From Ruminiclostridium sp. (GTDB taxonomy: Bacteria > Bacillota > Clostridia > Oscillospirales > Ruminococcaceae), in the NCBI GenBank assembly GCA_017935365.1, contig JAGBHT010000023.1, positions 1-49,500 of the forward strand: a DNA stretch of 49,500 nucleotides, given 5' to 3'. Every line of letters begins with the position of its first letter. Positions within the stretch are counted from its first letter, which is position 1. This document shows positions 40,816 through 48,151 of this stretch, one piece after another. The position numbers were made by a program, and so were the translations under genes. The notes below the pieces were generated by a model. It ran no database searches and was not told where the DNA came from. It was given only the letters and a program-made list of their open reading frames with translations.

Positions 40816-41061
40816 ATGGATACAACAGTGATAAATGCTGTGATATCGGGATGCTTTTCCCTTGCAGGAGCTTTAATCGGCATACTTGCAAGTGCGAAGC
40901 TGACTACATACCGCATAGAACAGCTTGAAAAAAAGGTCGACAAGCACAATCAGGTTATCGACCGGGTTTATAAACTTGAGCAGCACGGAGCTGTAATCGA
41001 TGAGGAAATCAAGGTGGCAAATCACAGGATAGCCGATCTTGAGGAAAGGAAAGTAAAATGA
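40816..41061 (+). CDS. small membrane protein of the lysis block (XhlA-like)
   Basis: 81 aa from the ATG at 40816. One N-terminal membrane helix (about 5-28, rich in Gly/Ala) is followed by a coiled coil (TYRIEQLEKKVDKHNQVIDRVYKLEQ). This layout matches small hemolysin XhlA-like phage proteins found next to holins, though those usually have the helix at the C-terminus. It may help the holin or anchor other proteins to the membrane. Confidence 0.65.
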   Translation: MDTTVINAVISGCFSLAGALIGILASAKLTTYRIEQLEKKVDKHNQVIDRVYKLEQHGAVIDEEIKVANHRIADLEERKVK

Positions 41062-41402
41062 AGGTATTTATTTCGCAGCCGATGAAAAACAAAACGCCCG
41101 AAGAAATCAAAGCAGTACGCTTGGTGGCTGAAATGATGATCAAGGTCATTTTCCCTGAAAAGAAGATAGATATAATCGACTCTTACTTTGAAGAAAATGC
41201 AGATTCATCATCGCCGCTTGCCAATCTTGGCAAGTCGCTTGAGCTTTTGGCAACGGCAGACATAGCAGTTTTTTGCTATGGATGGGAAGAAGCGAGAGGC
41301 TGTCGCATAGAGAGTGCCGCTTGCGTAGCGTATGAAATCCCGTTTATCGAAGTGACAGAAGGTTATCAGTCAGCTATTATCGAGGAGAAAAACTATGATT
41401 AA
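41058..41402 (+). CDS. DUF4406-like nucleoside deoxyribosyltransferase-fold protein
   Basis: 114 aa. It opens KVFISQPMKNKTPEEI and later has LGKSLELLATADIAVFCYGWEEARGCRIE, SAACVAYEIPFIEV, the pattern of DUF4406 proteins related to nucleoside 2-deoxyribosyltransferases and to MazG/YtoQ-like folds. It may act on nucleotides during phage growth. It is an odd insertion between two membrane-protein genes of the lysis block and overlaps both (4 and 8 bp). Confidence 0.75.
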   Translation: MKVFISQPMKNKTPEEIKAVRLVAEMMIKVIFPEKKIDIIDSYFEENADSSSPLANLGKSLELLATADIAVFCYGWEEARGCRIESAACVAYEIPFIEVTEGYQSAIIEEKNYD

Positions 41403-41610
41403 CTGGAAAAGAAAACTTACATCAAGAAAGCTGTGGCTTGCTGTCGCAGGCTTTGTTACTGGTCTGATCATTGCATTCGGCGGAGCAGAAGAAACTGCAA
41501 ATACCGTGAGCGGATGCATAATGTCGGGAGCGGCGGTCATCGCCTATATCATCGGCGAAGGACTCGCAGACAGCGGCAACGGAGGAAACGGCAATGGCTC
41601 TGAAAATTAA
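41395..41610 (+). CDS. holin
   Basis: 71 aa. The first residues are INWKRKLTSRKLWLAVAGFVTGLIIAF, then a second membrane segment (TVSGCIMSGAAVIAYIIGEGLAD), and a Gly/Asn-rich tail. Two-helix proteins with this start are phage holins of the phi-LC3 type. It should form membrane lesions that release or activate the endolysin encoded directly downstream (17-bp overlap). Confidence 0.8.
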   Translation: MINWKRKLTSRKLWLAVAGFVTGLIIAFGGAEETANTVSGCIMSGAAVIAYIIGEGLADSGNGGNGNGSEN

Positions 41611-42685
41611 AGGCATAGATATCAGCAGAGCCCAGACGGATATAGACTTTGCTGAGATAAAAAAGGCAGGCGTTAAGTTTGTTATCCTCAGAGCAGGCAT
41701 CGGCTCAGACGAGGATACATACTTCCGCAGATACCTTGAACAGTGTGAAAAGTACAAGATACCTTACGGCTGTTACTGGTATGTAAAAGCTGTAAAGAAT
41801 GCAGAGTTCCGCAAGGAAGTTAAAGCCTGCATAGATACGCTCAAAGGCTTGAAGCCGTCATATCCTGTGTTCTTTGATCTGGAAGAACAGGCACAGATTG
41901 ACTATCTGACAAACGAAGAACGCACAGAGATGGCAAAATACTTTTGTCAGATGGTCGAGAAGGCAGGCTTGCCATCGGGTATATACACAAATCCGTCTTG
42001 GCTTGAAACATACTACAACAAGTCTGAGCTTGTCGGCAAGTATGACATATGGCTTGCACACTGGACAGGATCGCCCGACCATCCAAGCAGATATGACTAT
42101 GGGCAGACGATGTGGCAGTGGGGCATCACAAGCATAGACGGCAGAGATGTTGACGGAGATGTGTGCTTTATCGACTACCCGGCTAAGACGAGTTACTGGT
42201 ATAAAACACACACCACAAGTGCAGGAAATACTCAGAAGCCCTCTCAGACAACGCAGGATGCCTCTAAAATCGATTTTGGCATTGAGATAGGGAAATATGT
42301 CACCGTAAAGTTTAACGCCGTTTTTAAGGGCAATATAAAGCCTCTGAGCTTTGTGTACGAAACTAAGTTTAGAGTGCAGGATGTGTCGAGTGATGGAGTT
42401 TATGCCTTGATCGGTCTTGACGGAGAGCCGACAGGATGGATGGATAAGAAGTATCTGACGGTAGTATCGGACACAAAAAAAGTGCCGACTCTTAAGGTCG
42501 GCGATAAGGTCAAGGTAAAGCCGGGAGCGAAAACCTACAGCGGAGGTAGTCTTGCGGTCTTTGTCTATACGCAGGTCTATGAGGTAGTGCAAGTCGGAGC
42601 AAACGGCAAGAGCGACTACATAGTCATCGGACAGAACGGACAGGTCACAGCAGCAGTAAAGGCAGCGGATCTGAGGAAAGTATAA
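41594..42685 (+). CDS. GH25 endolysin (lysozyme) with SH3-like C-terminus
   Basis: 363 aa. The N-terminal GH25 muramidase (about 1-195) has KGIDISRAQTDIDF, FVILRAGIG, and the catalytic acidic pair in PVFFDLEEQ (Asp95, Glu97), then MWQWGI near its end. A Ser/Thr-rich linker leads to two beta-rich repeats (about 225-295 and 300-363) that look like SH3-type cell-wall binding modules (GKYVTVKFNAVF, LKVGDKVKVKPGAKTY). It cleaves the glycan strands of peptidoglycan at lysis. There is no signal peptide, so it depends on the holin. It ends at a bidirectional terminator. Confidence 0.92.
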   Translation: MALKIKGIDISRAQTDIDFAEIKKAGVKFVILRAGIGSDEDTYFRRYLEQCEKYKIPYGCYWYVKAVKNAEFRKEVKACIDTLKGLKPSYPVFFDLEEQAQIDYLTNEERTEMAKYFCQMVEKAGLPSGIYTNPSWLETYYNKSELVGKYDIWLAHWTGSPDHPSRYDYGQTMWQWGITSIDGRDVDGDVCFIDYPAKTSYWYKTHTTSAGNTQKPSQTTQDASKIDFGIEIGKYVTVKFNAVFKGNIKPLSFVYETKFRVQDVSSDGVYALIGLDGEPTGWMDKKYLTVVSDTKKVPTLKVGDKVKVKPGAKTYSGGSLAVFVYTQVYEVVQVGANGKSDYIVIGQNGQVTAAVKAADLRKV

Positions 42686-42690
42686 AAATA

Positions 42691-42720
42691 AAGCCTACGG
42701 TTTAATCGCCGTAGGCTTTT
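42691..42720. terminator. bidirectional terminator after the endolysin gene
   Basis: AAGCCTACGG (42691-42700) pairs perfectly with CCGTAGGCTT (42709-42718), flanked by A and T runs suitable for both directions. It separates the rightward lysis genes from the leftward cassette. Confidence 0.85.
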
Positions 42721-42727
42721 GCTTTGC

Positions 42728-43150
42728 TTAGATACCTACCATCTCATCGATGATAGCTTTTAACGTTTTGCCCGACTGACTCTGTATCTTTCTGAGCCTC
42801 TTCAAAGCTCCTGCAGATATAGTCAGAGTCGCATCGGCAGCATCGTCCTCGACATCGCCGAAGATAGCTTCGTACTCGTCACCATCAAGATGCTTCTCTG
42901 CCCATCGCTGAGCCTGCTCAAAGCTGATAGGGATGATGCTCTCGCCACCAGTCCAAGTGCTGTACTCGATTTGCTGACGGTACGGCGAGTCGGGTCCTCC
43001 CTCGCCGTAGATGAAGAAGTTGCCTGACTTTGTGCGATATAAGTACTCCTCAAAGTACTTGTAGTCGGTCGAGCTGAACTCGGCACGCCATGTGCCGAGC
43101 AGTTTAGCCGTGTCCGTGTTGTATTTCTTGCCGTTGATTATTTTGTACAT
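42728..43150 (-). CDS. mobile-element hypothetical with RHH-like C-terminus
   Basis: 140 aa. The first 100 residues follow a pattern seen in many clostridial mobile elements (MYKIINGKKYNTDTAKLLG, YLYRTKSGNFFIYGEGGPDS, FEQAQRWAEKHLDGDEYEAIFG). An acidic link precedes a basic tail TLTISAGALKRLRKIQSQSG that fits a ribbon-helix-helix or dimerisation helix. It is the last gene of the leftward cassette. A regulator or partner protein is plausible; the function is not established. Confidence 0.65.
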   Translation of the reverse strand: MYKIINGKKYNTDTAKLLGTWRAEFSSTDYKYFEEYLYRTKSGNFFIYGEGGPDSPYRQQIEYSTWTGGESIIPISFEQAQRWAEKHLDGDEYEAIFGDVEDDAADATLTISAGALKRLRKIQSQSGKTLKAIIDEMVGI

Positions 43151-43202
43151 TTTCTTATCCTTTCTCCTTCTGCACTGTTACAGAGGGATGTGACCGATTA
43201 GT

Positions 43203-43550
43203 TTAGTCCTCAATCTCTTCTTCCGCTGTTGCCCAGACATCTCCGCACTCGGCGAGGTCATACTCGCCGTCCTCGTCATAGTGCCTCTCCTCGATGTAGC
43301 TTACTTCGCAGTCAAGAAACTTAAAGTGAGCTACTTTCTGCTTTACAATGGCAATCGTCTTGAGCTTTGCAAGCTCGTTCTTGGCATCGTCAAGTGAGTC
43401 AAAGAGCTGCTCGTCAAAGCTACCGTTGCGTGCGCCGTTCTCGGCATTAAATGCCCCATAGATTGACATTATGCCATTTCTGACAGCTTTAACGTTTCTG
43501 TCCTCGTCAATCTCGCCGTACTCTGTAACTAATGCAAATTTCTTTTCCAT
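43203..43550 (-). CDS. acidic hypothetical protein of the leftward cassette
   Basis: 115 aa, RBS GAGGAT. It starts KFALVTEYGEIDEDRNVKAV and is strongly acidic, especially at the end (DEDGEYDLAECGDVW). No family is named, but similar short acidic proteins accompany genes like the 42728 protein in mobile elements. The charge would suit an inhibitor or DNA mimic; this is speculation. Confidence 0.6.
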   Translation of the reverse strand: MEKKFALVTEYGEIDEDRNVKAVRNGIMSIYGAFNAENGARNGSFDEQLFDSLDDAKNELAKLKTIAIVKQKVAHFKFLDCEVSYIEERHYDEDGEYDLAECGDVWATAEEEIED

Positions 43551-43597
43551 GATTTTATCCTCATCTTTCTCCGGACGTGCTGCCGCTCCGGTCGGCT

Positions 43598-44164
43598 TTA
43601 ATTTAATTTATAAACGATATTGCATAATTCTATCATATGCCTTGTATCGTCTATCCCTCTAAAGTAGTTAAATCCATTTACTTTTAATTCCGCTGTCCTT
43701 GCAAATTCTGATAGTCTTTCTTCAGATAACTGAGTAAAATATCCTTCGCAGAAACCTGTCTCTATGAAATTATCTGCATAGATTTCGCACCATGTGATTT
43801 TAGCAAGTGTTTCCTCATCAAGCTCAGAAGAAATTCTATCCTTGAATGCTTCGGGAATATAAACGGCTTTAATCTGATTAGCAGGAACGTATTCAGTAAC
43901 GTACTCAGCATACTTTCCGTGATTGCAATCAAATTCATCAAGGATATTTTCCGTTGCATCAACATCAACTTCTATAAGACAAATTCCGTACTGCGTAAAA
44001 CTGTTCTGTTTTCCGACAGGCTTAAACAGATAAACGACATTTTCGGAGTTGTTGACTCTTTTTTTATCTTCCCATCTGTTATTTCCCGTTTTACTCATAG
44101 GAAGAATACCGTCCGTCAGAATTGATGTTAAATCTCTGTAATCGCAGTTATGATAAAGTGTCAT
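43598..44164 (-). CDS. possible ADP-ribosyltransferase-fold protein (DarT/KptA-like start)
   Basis: 188 aa from the ATG at 44164, with AGGAGG upstream; a longer reading frame crosses the promoter. The N-terminus TLYHNCDYRDLTSILTDGIL is reminiscent of DarT, KptA and other ART-fold enzymes (Tyr-His near the start, then a helix ending in Gly-Leu/Ile-Leu). It is followed by RWEDKKRVNNSENVVYLFKP and GICLIEVDVDAT. A catalytic Glu is not certain. If it is an ART enzyme it could modify nucleic acid or protein; it is first in a three-gene leftward cassette with its own promoter. Confidence 0.5.
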   Translation of the reverse strand: MTLYHNCDYRDLTSILTDGILPMSKTGNNRWEDKKRVNNSENVVYLFKPVGKQNSFTQYGICLIEVDVDATENILDEFDCNHGKYAEYVTEYVPANQIKAVYIPEAFKDRISSELDEETLAKITWCEIYADNFIETGFCEGYFTQLSEERLSEFARTAELKVNGFNYFRGIDDTRHMIELCNIVYKLN

Positions 44165-44233
44165 TTTATTGCCTCCTGTTCTTAGTACGTTTAGATTATT
44201 TATTTCATCAGTCGTTCGTTTGACTGTGTCTAT

Positions 44234-44262
44234 ATGATACCACAGCTTTTCGTGTTTGTCAA
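44234..44262 (-). promoter_or_regulatory. promoter of the leftward accessory cassette
   Basis: Minus-strand TTGACA (44257-44262), 17-bp spacer, TATCAT (44234-44239). It is a strong SigA-type promoter independent of the phage lytic promoters. Confidence 0.75.
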
Positions 44263-44297
44263 CACCTTTTTGCTTTTCGTGTAATGCTTTTGTAGAC

Positions 44298-44379
44298 TTG
44301 CACAAAAAAATCTGCAAAACTTGTGCAGTTTGCACAACGGCGTGAAATTGCCACAGATAATCGGGCTTGCTTGTATAAT
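44298..44379 (+). promoter_or_regulatory. late promoter with upstream palindrome
   Basis: A -10 TATAAT (44374-44379) has only a poor -35 (TTGCCA at 44348-44353, 20-bp spacing). Upstream, TTGTGCAGTTTGCACAA (44321-44337) is a palindrome, and a further TTGCACAA lies at 44298-44305. The layout suggests an activator-dependent late promoter for the terminase and structural genes. Confidence 0.5.
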
Positions 44380-44418
44380 ATATATATACGCACACGAACA
44401 TCTAAAGGAGGCGAGAAC

Positions 44419-44916
44419 GTGAAGTATGACTACTGGATGACTGATGAGGGCTTGGAGATCATCGCAGGATGGGCGAGAAGGGGCTTGACGGATGCGGATA
44501 TATCGCATAACATCGGCATCACAGAGCGGACTCTGAGGGATTGGAAGCGGCGATACCCCACCATAAACGCCTGTCTTAAAAACAGCAAAGACCTTGCCGA
44601 TACTATAGTTGAGAATGCCTTATTTCGTAAGGCAACTGGATATAAAACAAAGGAAGTGTCCTATAAAGCGGACAGCGATGGCAATCTTGTGCCTGTTTCT
44701 GCGGTTGAGAAGGAAGTACCGCCCGATACTACAGCCCAAATCTTTTGGCTCAAAAATCGCCGACCTGACCTATGGCGAGATCGGCGTAAAGAGGCAGATA
44801 GTGACGGTCAGAGCGGCGGCGTAGTAGTCTTGCCTGAGGTGGTAGCGGATGCTATAAAGACGATAGCTCCACCACCTGAGCATACTGCATCTTGTGGTGA
44901 TGACGATGACGAGTAA
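44419..44916 (+). CDS. terminase small subunit-like protein
   Basis: 165 aa from a GTG at 44419 with AAAGGAGG upstream. Residues 5-50 form a helix-turn-helix (GLEIIAGWARRGLTDADISHNIGITERTLRDWKRRYP), followed by NALFRKATGYKTKEVSYK and an oligomerisation region, then a flexible acidic tail. This matches phage small terminases of the homeodomain-like type, which recognise the packaging site. It directly precedes and overlaps the large subunit gene. Confidence 0.8.
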   Translation: MKYDYWMTDEGLEIIAGWARRGLTDADISHNIGITERTLRDWKRRYPTINACLKNSKDLADTIVENALFRKATGYKTKEVSYKADSDGNLVPVSAVEKEVPPDTTAQIFWLKNRRPDLWRDRRKEADSDGQSGGVVVLPEVVADAIKTIAPPPEHTASCGDDDDE

Positions 44917-46345
44917 CACTATATGGACGCCACAGCCCAAGCAAGCGGTCTTTTTAAGCCGTCCTGAGTACGAGGCACTATACGGCGGAGCAGCCGGCGG
45001 TGGCAAGTCGGATGCACTGCTTGCAGAGGCTCTCAGACAGGTACATATACCGCACTATAAGGCACTGATACTGCGTAAGACCTTCCCTCAGCTTGCAGAG
45101 CTTGAGAGCAGATCGACAGCCATATATAAGCAAGCCTTTCCTGCTGCCGTATACAACGCTTCCAAGCATGTATGGTGCTTCCCTTCGGGAGCAAGGATAT
45201 ACTTCGGGGCGATGCAAAGAGTACAAGACCGCACCAAGTATCAAGGTCAGCAGTACGATTTTATCGGCTTCGATGAGCTTACGCACTTTACATGGGATGA
45301 GTATTCATACATGTTTTCCCGTAACCGTCCGAGCGGTGCAGGGACGAGGGTATACATGAGGGCTACAGCCAATCCCGGCGGAGTCGGTCACGGATGGGTC
45401 AAGCAACGCTTTATAACTGCCGCAAAGCCGATGACACCTATCATCGACACATACACAGTCACAGATACAGCAGGACAAGCACATACCTATCAGCGTAGCA
45501 GGATCTTTGTGCCTGCAAGTGTCTTTGACAACAAAAAGTTACTTGCAAACGATCCTGCATATCTTGCCAGTCTTGCGATGCTTCCCCAAGCGGAGAGGGA
45601 TGCTCTCCTGTACGGTAATTGGGACAGTTTCAGTGGGCAGGTATTTGCCGAGTGGGTAGACGATCCAATACACTATGTCGACAGACAGTGGACACACGTC
45701 ATAGAGCCGTTTAAGATACCACAGCACTGGGTAATCGTCAGAGGCTTTGACTTTGGCTATGCAAAGCCGTTTTCGGTGGGATGGTATGCCATAGACGAGA
45801 GTGATACGGTCTATCGCATCAGGGAGTACTACGGCTGTACCGATGTAGCCAACACGGGATTAAAGCTAAATCCTGCGGAGATAGCATCAGAGATACGGCG
45901 TATCGAGAGCGAGGACGAAAACTTGCGAGGCAAGACTATCACTGGCATCGCTGACCCGTCTATCTTTGACAGGAGTAGAGGCGAGAGCGTAGCGGATATT
46001 ATGTCAAAAGCACCAAACTTTGTCCTTTGGTCACCCGGTGATAACGCAAGGATCGCAGGCAAGATGCAGTATCACTACAGGCTTGCGTTTAACAGTGACG
46101 GAATGCCGAAATTCTACTGTTTCTGCACTTGCAAGGGATTTTTGAGAACGATTCCTGCTTTGGTCTATGACGATGTACACGTTGAGGACATCGACACTAC
46201 GCAGGAGGATCACATCTATGACGAATGCAGGTACGTCCTGATGGATCATCCTATCACTGCTCCGACTGTGTCGGCAAGCGTACCGAGAGGCGATGATCCG
46301 CTCGATCAGAGAGCACCGAAGAGCTACAGCTTTTATAATATTTAA
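44900..46345 (+). CDS. terminase large subunit
   Basis: About 481 aa; the start may be 44900 or 44906, both within the end of the small subunit gene. The ATPase domain has Walker A GGAAGGGKS (29-37) and Walker B IGFDELTHF, with TANPGGVGHGWVKQRF as motif III. The C-terminal nuclease domain has GFDFGYAKPFSVGW and GIADPSIFD, carrying the metal-binding Asp residues. It packages phage DNA into the procapsid and cuts the concatemer. Confidence 0.93.
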   Translation: MTMTSNTIWTPQPKQAVFLSRPEYEALYGGAAGGGKSDALLAEALRQVHIPHYKALILRKTFPQLAELESRSTAIYKQAFPAAVYNASKHVWCFPSGARIYFGAMQRVQDRTKYQGQQYDFIGFDELTHFTWDEYSYMFSRNRPSGAGTRVYMRATANPGGVGHGWVKQRFITAAKPMTPIIDTYTVTDTAGQAHTYQRSRIFVPASVFDNKKLLANDPAYLASLAMLPQAERDALLYGNWDSFSGQVFAEWVDDPIHYVDRQWTHVIEPFKIPQHWVIVRGFDFGYAKPFSVGWYAIDESDTVYRIREYYGCTDVANTGLKLNPAEIASEIRRIESEDENLRGKTITGIADPSIFDRSRGESVADIMSKAPNFVLWSPGDNARIAGKMQYHYRLAFNSDGMPKFYCFCTCKGFLRTIPALVYDDVHVEDIDTTQEDHIYDECRYVLMDHPITAPTVSASVPRGDDPLDQRAPKSYSFYNI

Positions 46346-46372
46346 CACGATTTTGAGAGGAGTTGAAAACCT

Positions 46373-48151
46373 ATGGAAAGCACATATATCCGTGACACGC
46401 CAAGCTCACGAATCCGCTCTGCGACTACGTTTGGGGGTATCAATCGAGCAAACGGCACACCGCTCGGAGAGTGGGATGCGCTGAGCGGCTTTGACCTTAC
46501 GGCGTATCCTGCACTGCGGACGTGTCTGCCATACGCACGGAACGGCTTGCCGACTGGCATCACAGGCTATACGTTTCGTAATGGAAGCATTGTCTACACG
46601 GTGTCGGATGGCATCTATGTAGGCGGCGAAAAGACAGCGATAAAAGGGCTGACTTCGGGAGAAAAAACGCTTGTCAGCTTGGGCGCATACATACTGATAC
46701 TGCCTGATGAGGCACTTGTGAATCTCGCTACAGACCCAATCGCCGTCAGCTTTCCGACATCGCATGAGTTGACAGATGGAGTACTTTATGAGTACAACTC
46801 AAATCAGACAAAACCGACAGTCGCTATCTTCAAGCGGCTGTATGTGGACGTGGCAAAAGGCAGCGAGGAGCTGTCGTACTACAGCGAAGGTGATCAGATC
46901 CGAGTGTCGTACACATACGGTGGAAAAAAGAAGACTCTGACTGCAAAGATAGACTCTATTGCGGAGGAAGAGTACACAGCAGACGGCTGTGTATCTATCA
47001 ATCTCGACACGACTATGTATAGCGATACGTATCGTTTCTACATCGAAGGAAAGCGGATGACTACATCGAGGATGGTGTCACGCATCACAGGAGCATCTAT
47101 CAGTAGACTGATGCCCAAGATGGACTTCATAGTCGAGTATAATAACCGCCTGTGGGGATGCTCATCGGAAAATCACGAAATTTATTGCTCAAAGCTCGGA
47201 AGTGCGGTCGACTGGGGGACGTATGACGGCATATCGACCGATGCGTGGACAGCTACAGTCGGCACAGACGGCGATTTTACCGGGGCTTGCGTGTACAACG
47301 GCTGTATCCTTTTCTTCAAGGAGGATTGCGTACACAGCGTTTACGGCACGAAAGCATCAAACTTTACGATTACTACATACACGGTCAGAGGAGTGCAGAA
47401 AGGTAGCTCAAAGTCGCTCTGCATCAGCGAAGGTCTGCTTTACTATAAAGCTCCTGAAGGTATCTTTAGCTTCAACGGCTCGGCATCTTCAAGAGCGGAT
47501 ATGAAGCTGTCGTGTGATATCACGCAGACTGCCTGCGGCACTGCTGATGATCGATACATAGTGATGCTGATGAGTGACGGAACAGCGTACTACTACGACA
47601 AGCTACACAGCGTATGGTACACACGCTATCTTGCGGATGCTATATCTGCGCATAACATCGGAGGCAAGCTCTATGCGGTCACAAAGAGCGATGATGGCAC
47701 GATGGGGCAGGTACTTCTGACAGGTGCAGACAGCATGGCTCTAAGAGATAGCGAAACCGCATTTGAAGCCATTACAGGCGAGTTATGCAGAGGCGAGTTG
47801 ACATCGACAAGCAGTTACTCACGCAAGGCTTTGCATACGGTCATCAAGAAGCTGACAATGTCGGTTGAGGAATGGCATCAGAAAGGCGTATCTGCTGTGA
47901 ATTTTGCACTTGCAGTACAGTATGACGGAGGAGATTGGCAGACGGTATACAGCTATGACGGAACAGCTGAAGAAGCTGATAACAACGTTGTTACACTGAT
48001 ACCGACTATACCTATGCGGTGTCAGCGACTGCGCATCAAGATAAGCGGTACGCTTTCAGCATCGTCAAGAGCTTCGGTACAGCCGTACTTAACGCTTTAC
48101 GGACTGTTTATCGACACAGAGGAGGCGAGCGAAATTGGCGGAAAACATTAA
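46373..48151 (+). CDS. phage structural protein, probable beta-propeller hub
   Basis: 592 aa, RBS GAGAGGAG. It is rich in beta strands with recurring Trp/Gly blades (YNNRLWGCSSENHEIYCSKLG, VDWGTYDGIST, GACVYNGCILFFKEDCVHS, GIFSFNGSAS), as in propeller-shaped virion proteins such as the podovirus gp10-type tail factors. Similar proteins of 570-600 aa occur in clostridial prophages without a named function. It follows the terminase by 27 bp and overlaps the tail-fibre gene by 17 bp, so it is probably a hub or adaptor of the tail. The propeller assignment is inferred. Confidence 0.55.
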   Translation: MESTYIRDTPSSRIRSATTFGGINRANGTPLGEWDALSGFDLTAYPALRTCLPYARNGLPTGITGYTFRNGSIVYTVSDGIYVGGEKTAIKGLTSGEKTLVSLGAYILILPDEALVNLATDPIAVSFPTSHELTDGVLYEYNSNQTKPTVAIFKRLYVDVAKGSEELSYYSEGDQIRVSYTYGGKKKTLTAKIDSIAEEEYTADGCVSINLDTTMYSDTYRFYIEGKRMTTSRMVSRITGASISRLMPKMDFIVEYNNRLWGCSSENHEIYCSKLGSAVDWGTYDGISTDAWTATVGTDGDFTGACVYNGCILFFKEDCVHSVYGTKASNFTITTYTVRGVQKGSSKSLCISEGLLYYKAPEGIFSFNGSASSRADMKLSCDITQTACGTADDRYIVMLMSDGTAYYYDKLHSVWYTRYLADAISAHNIGGKLYAVTKSDDGTMGQVLLTGADSMALRDSETAFEAITGELCRGELTSTSSYSRKALHTVIKKLTMSVEEWHQKGVSAVNFALAVQYDGGDWQTVYSYDGTAEEADNNVVTLIPTIPMRCQRLRIKISGTLSASSRASVQPYLTLYGLFIDTEEASEIGGKH

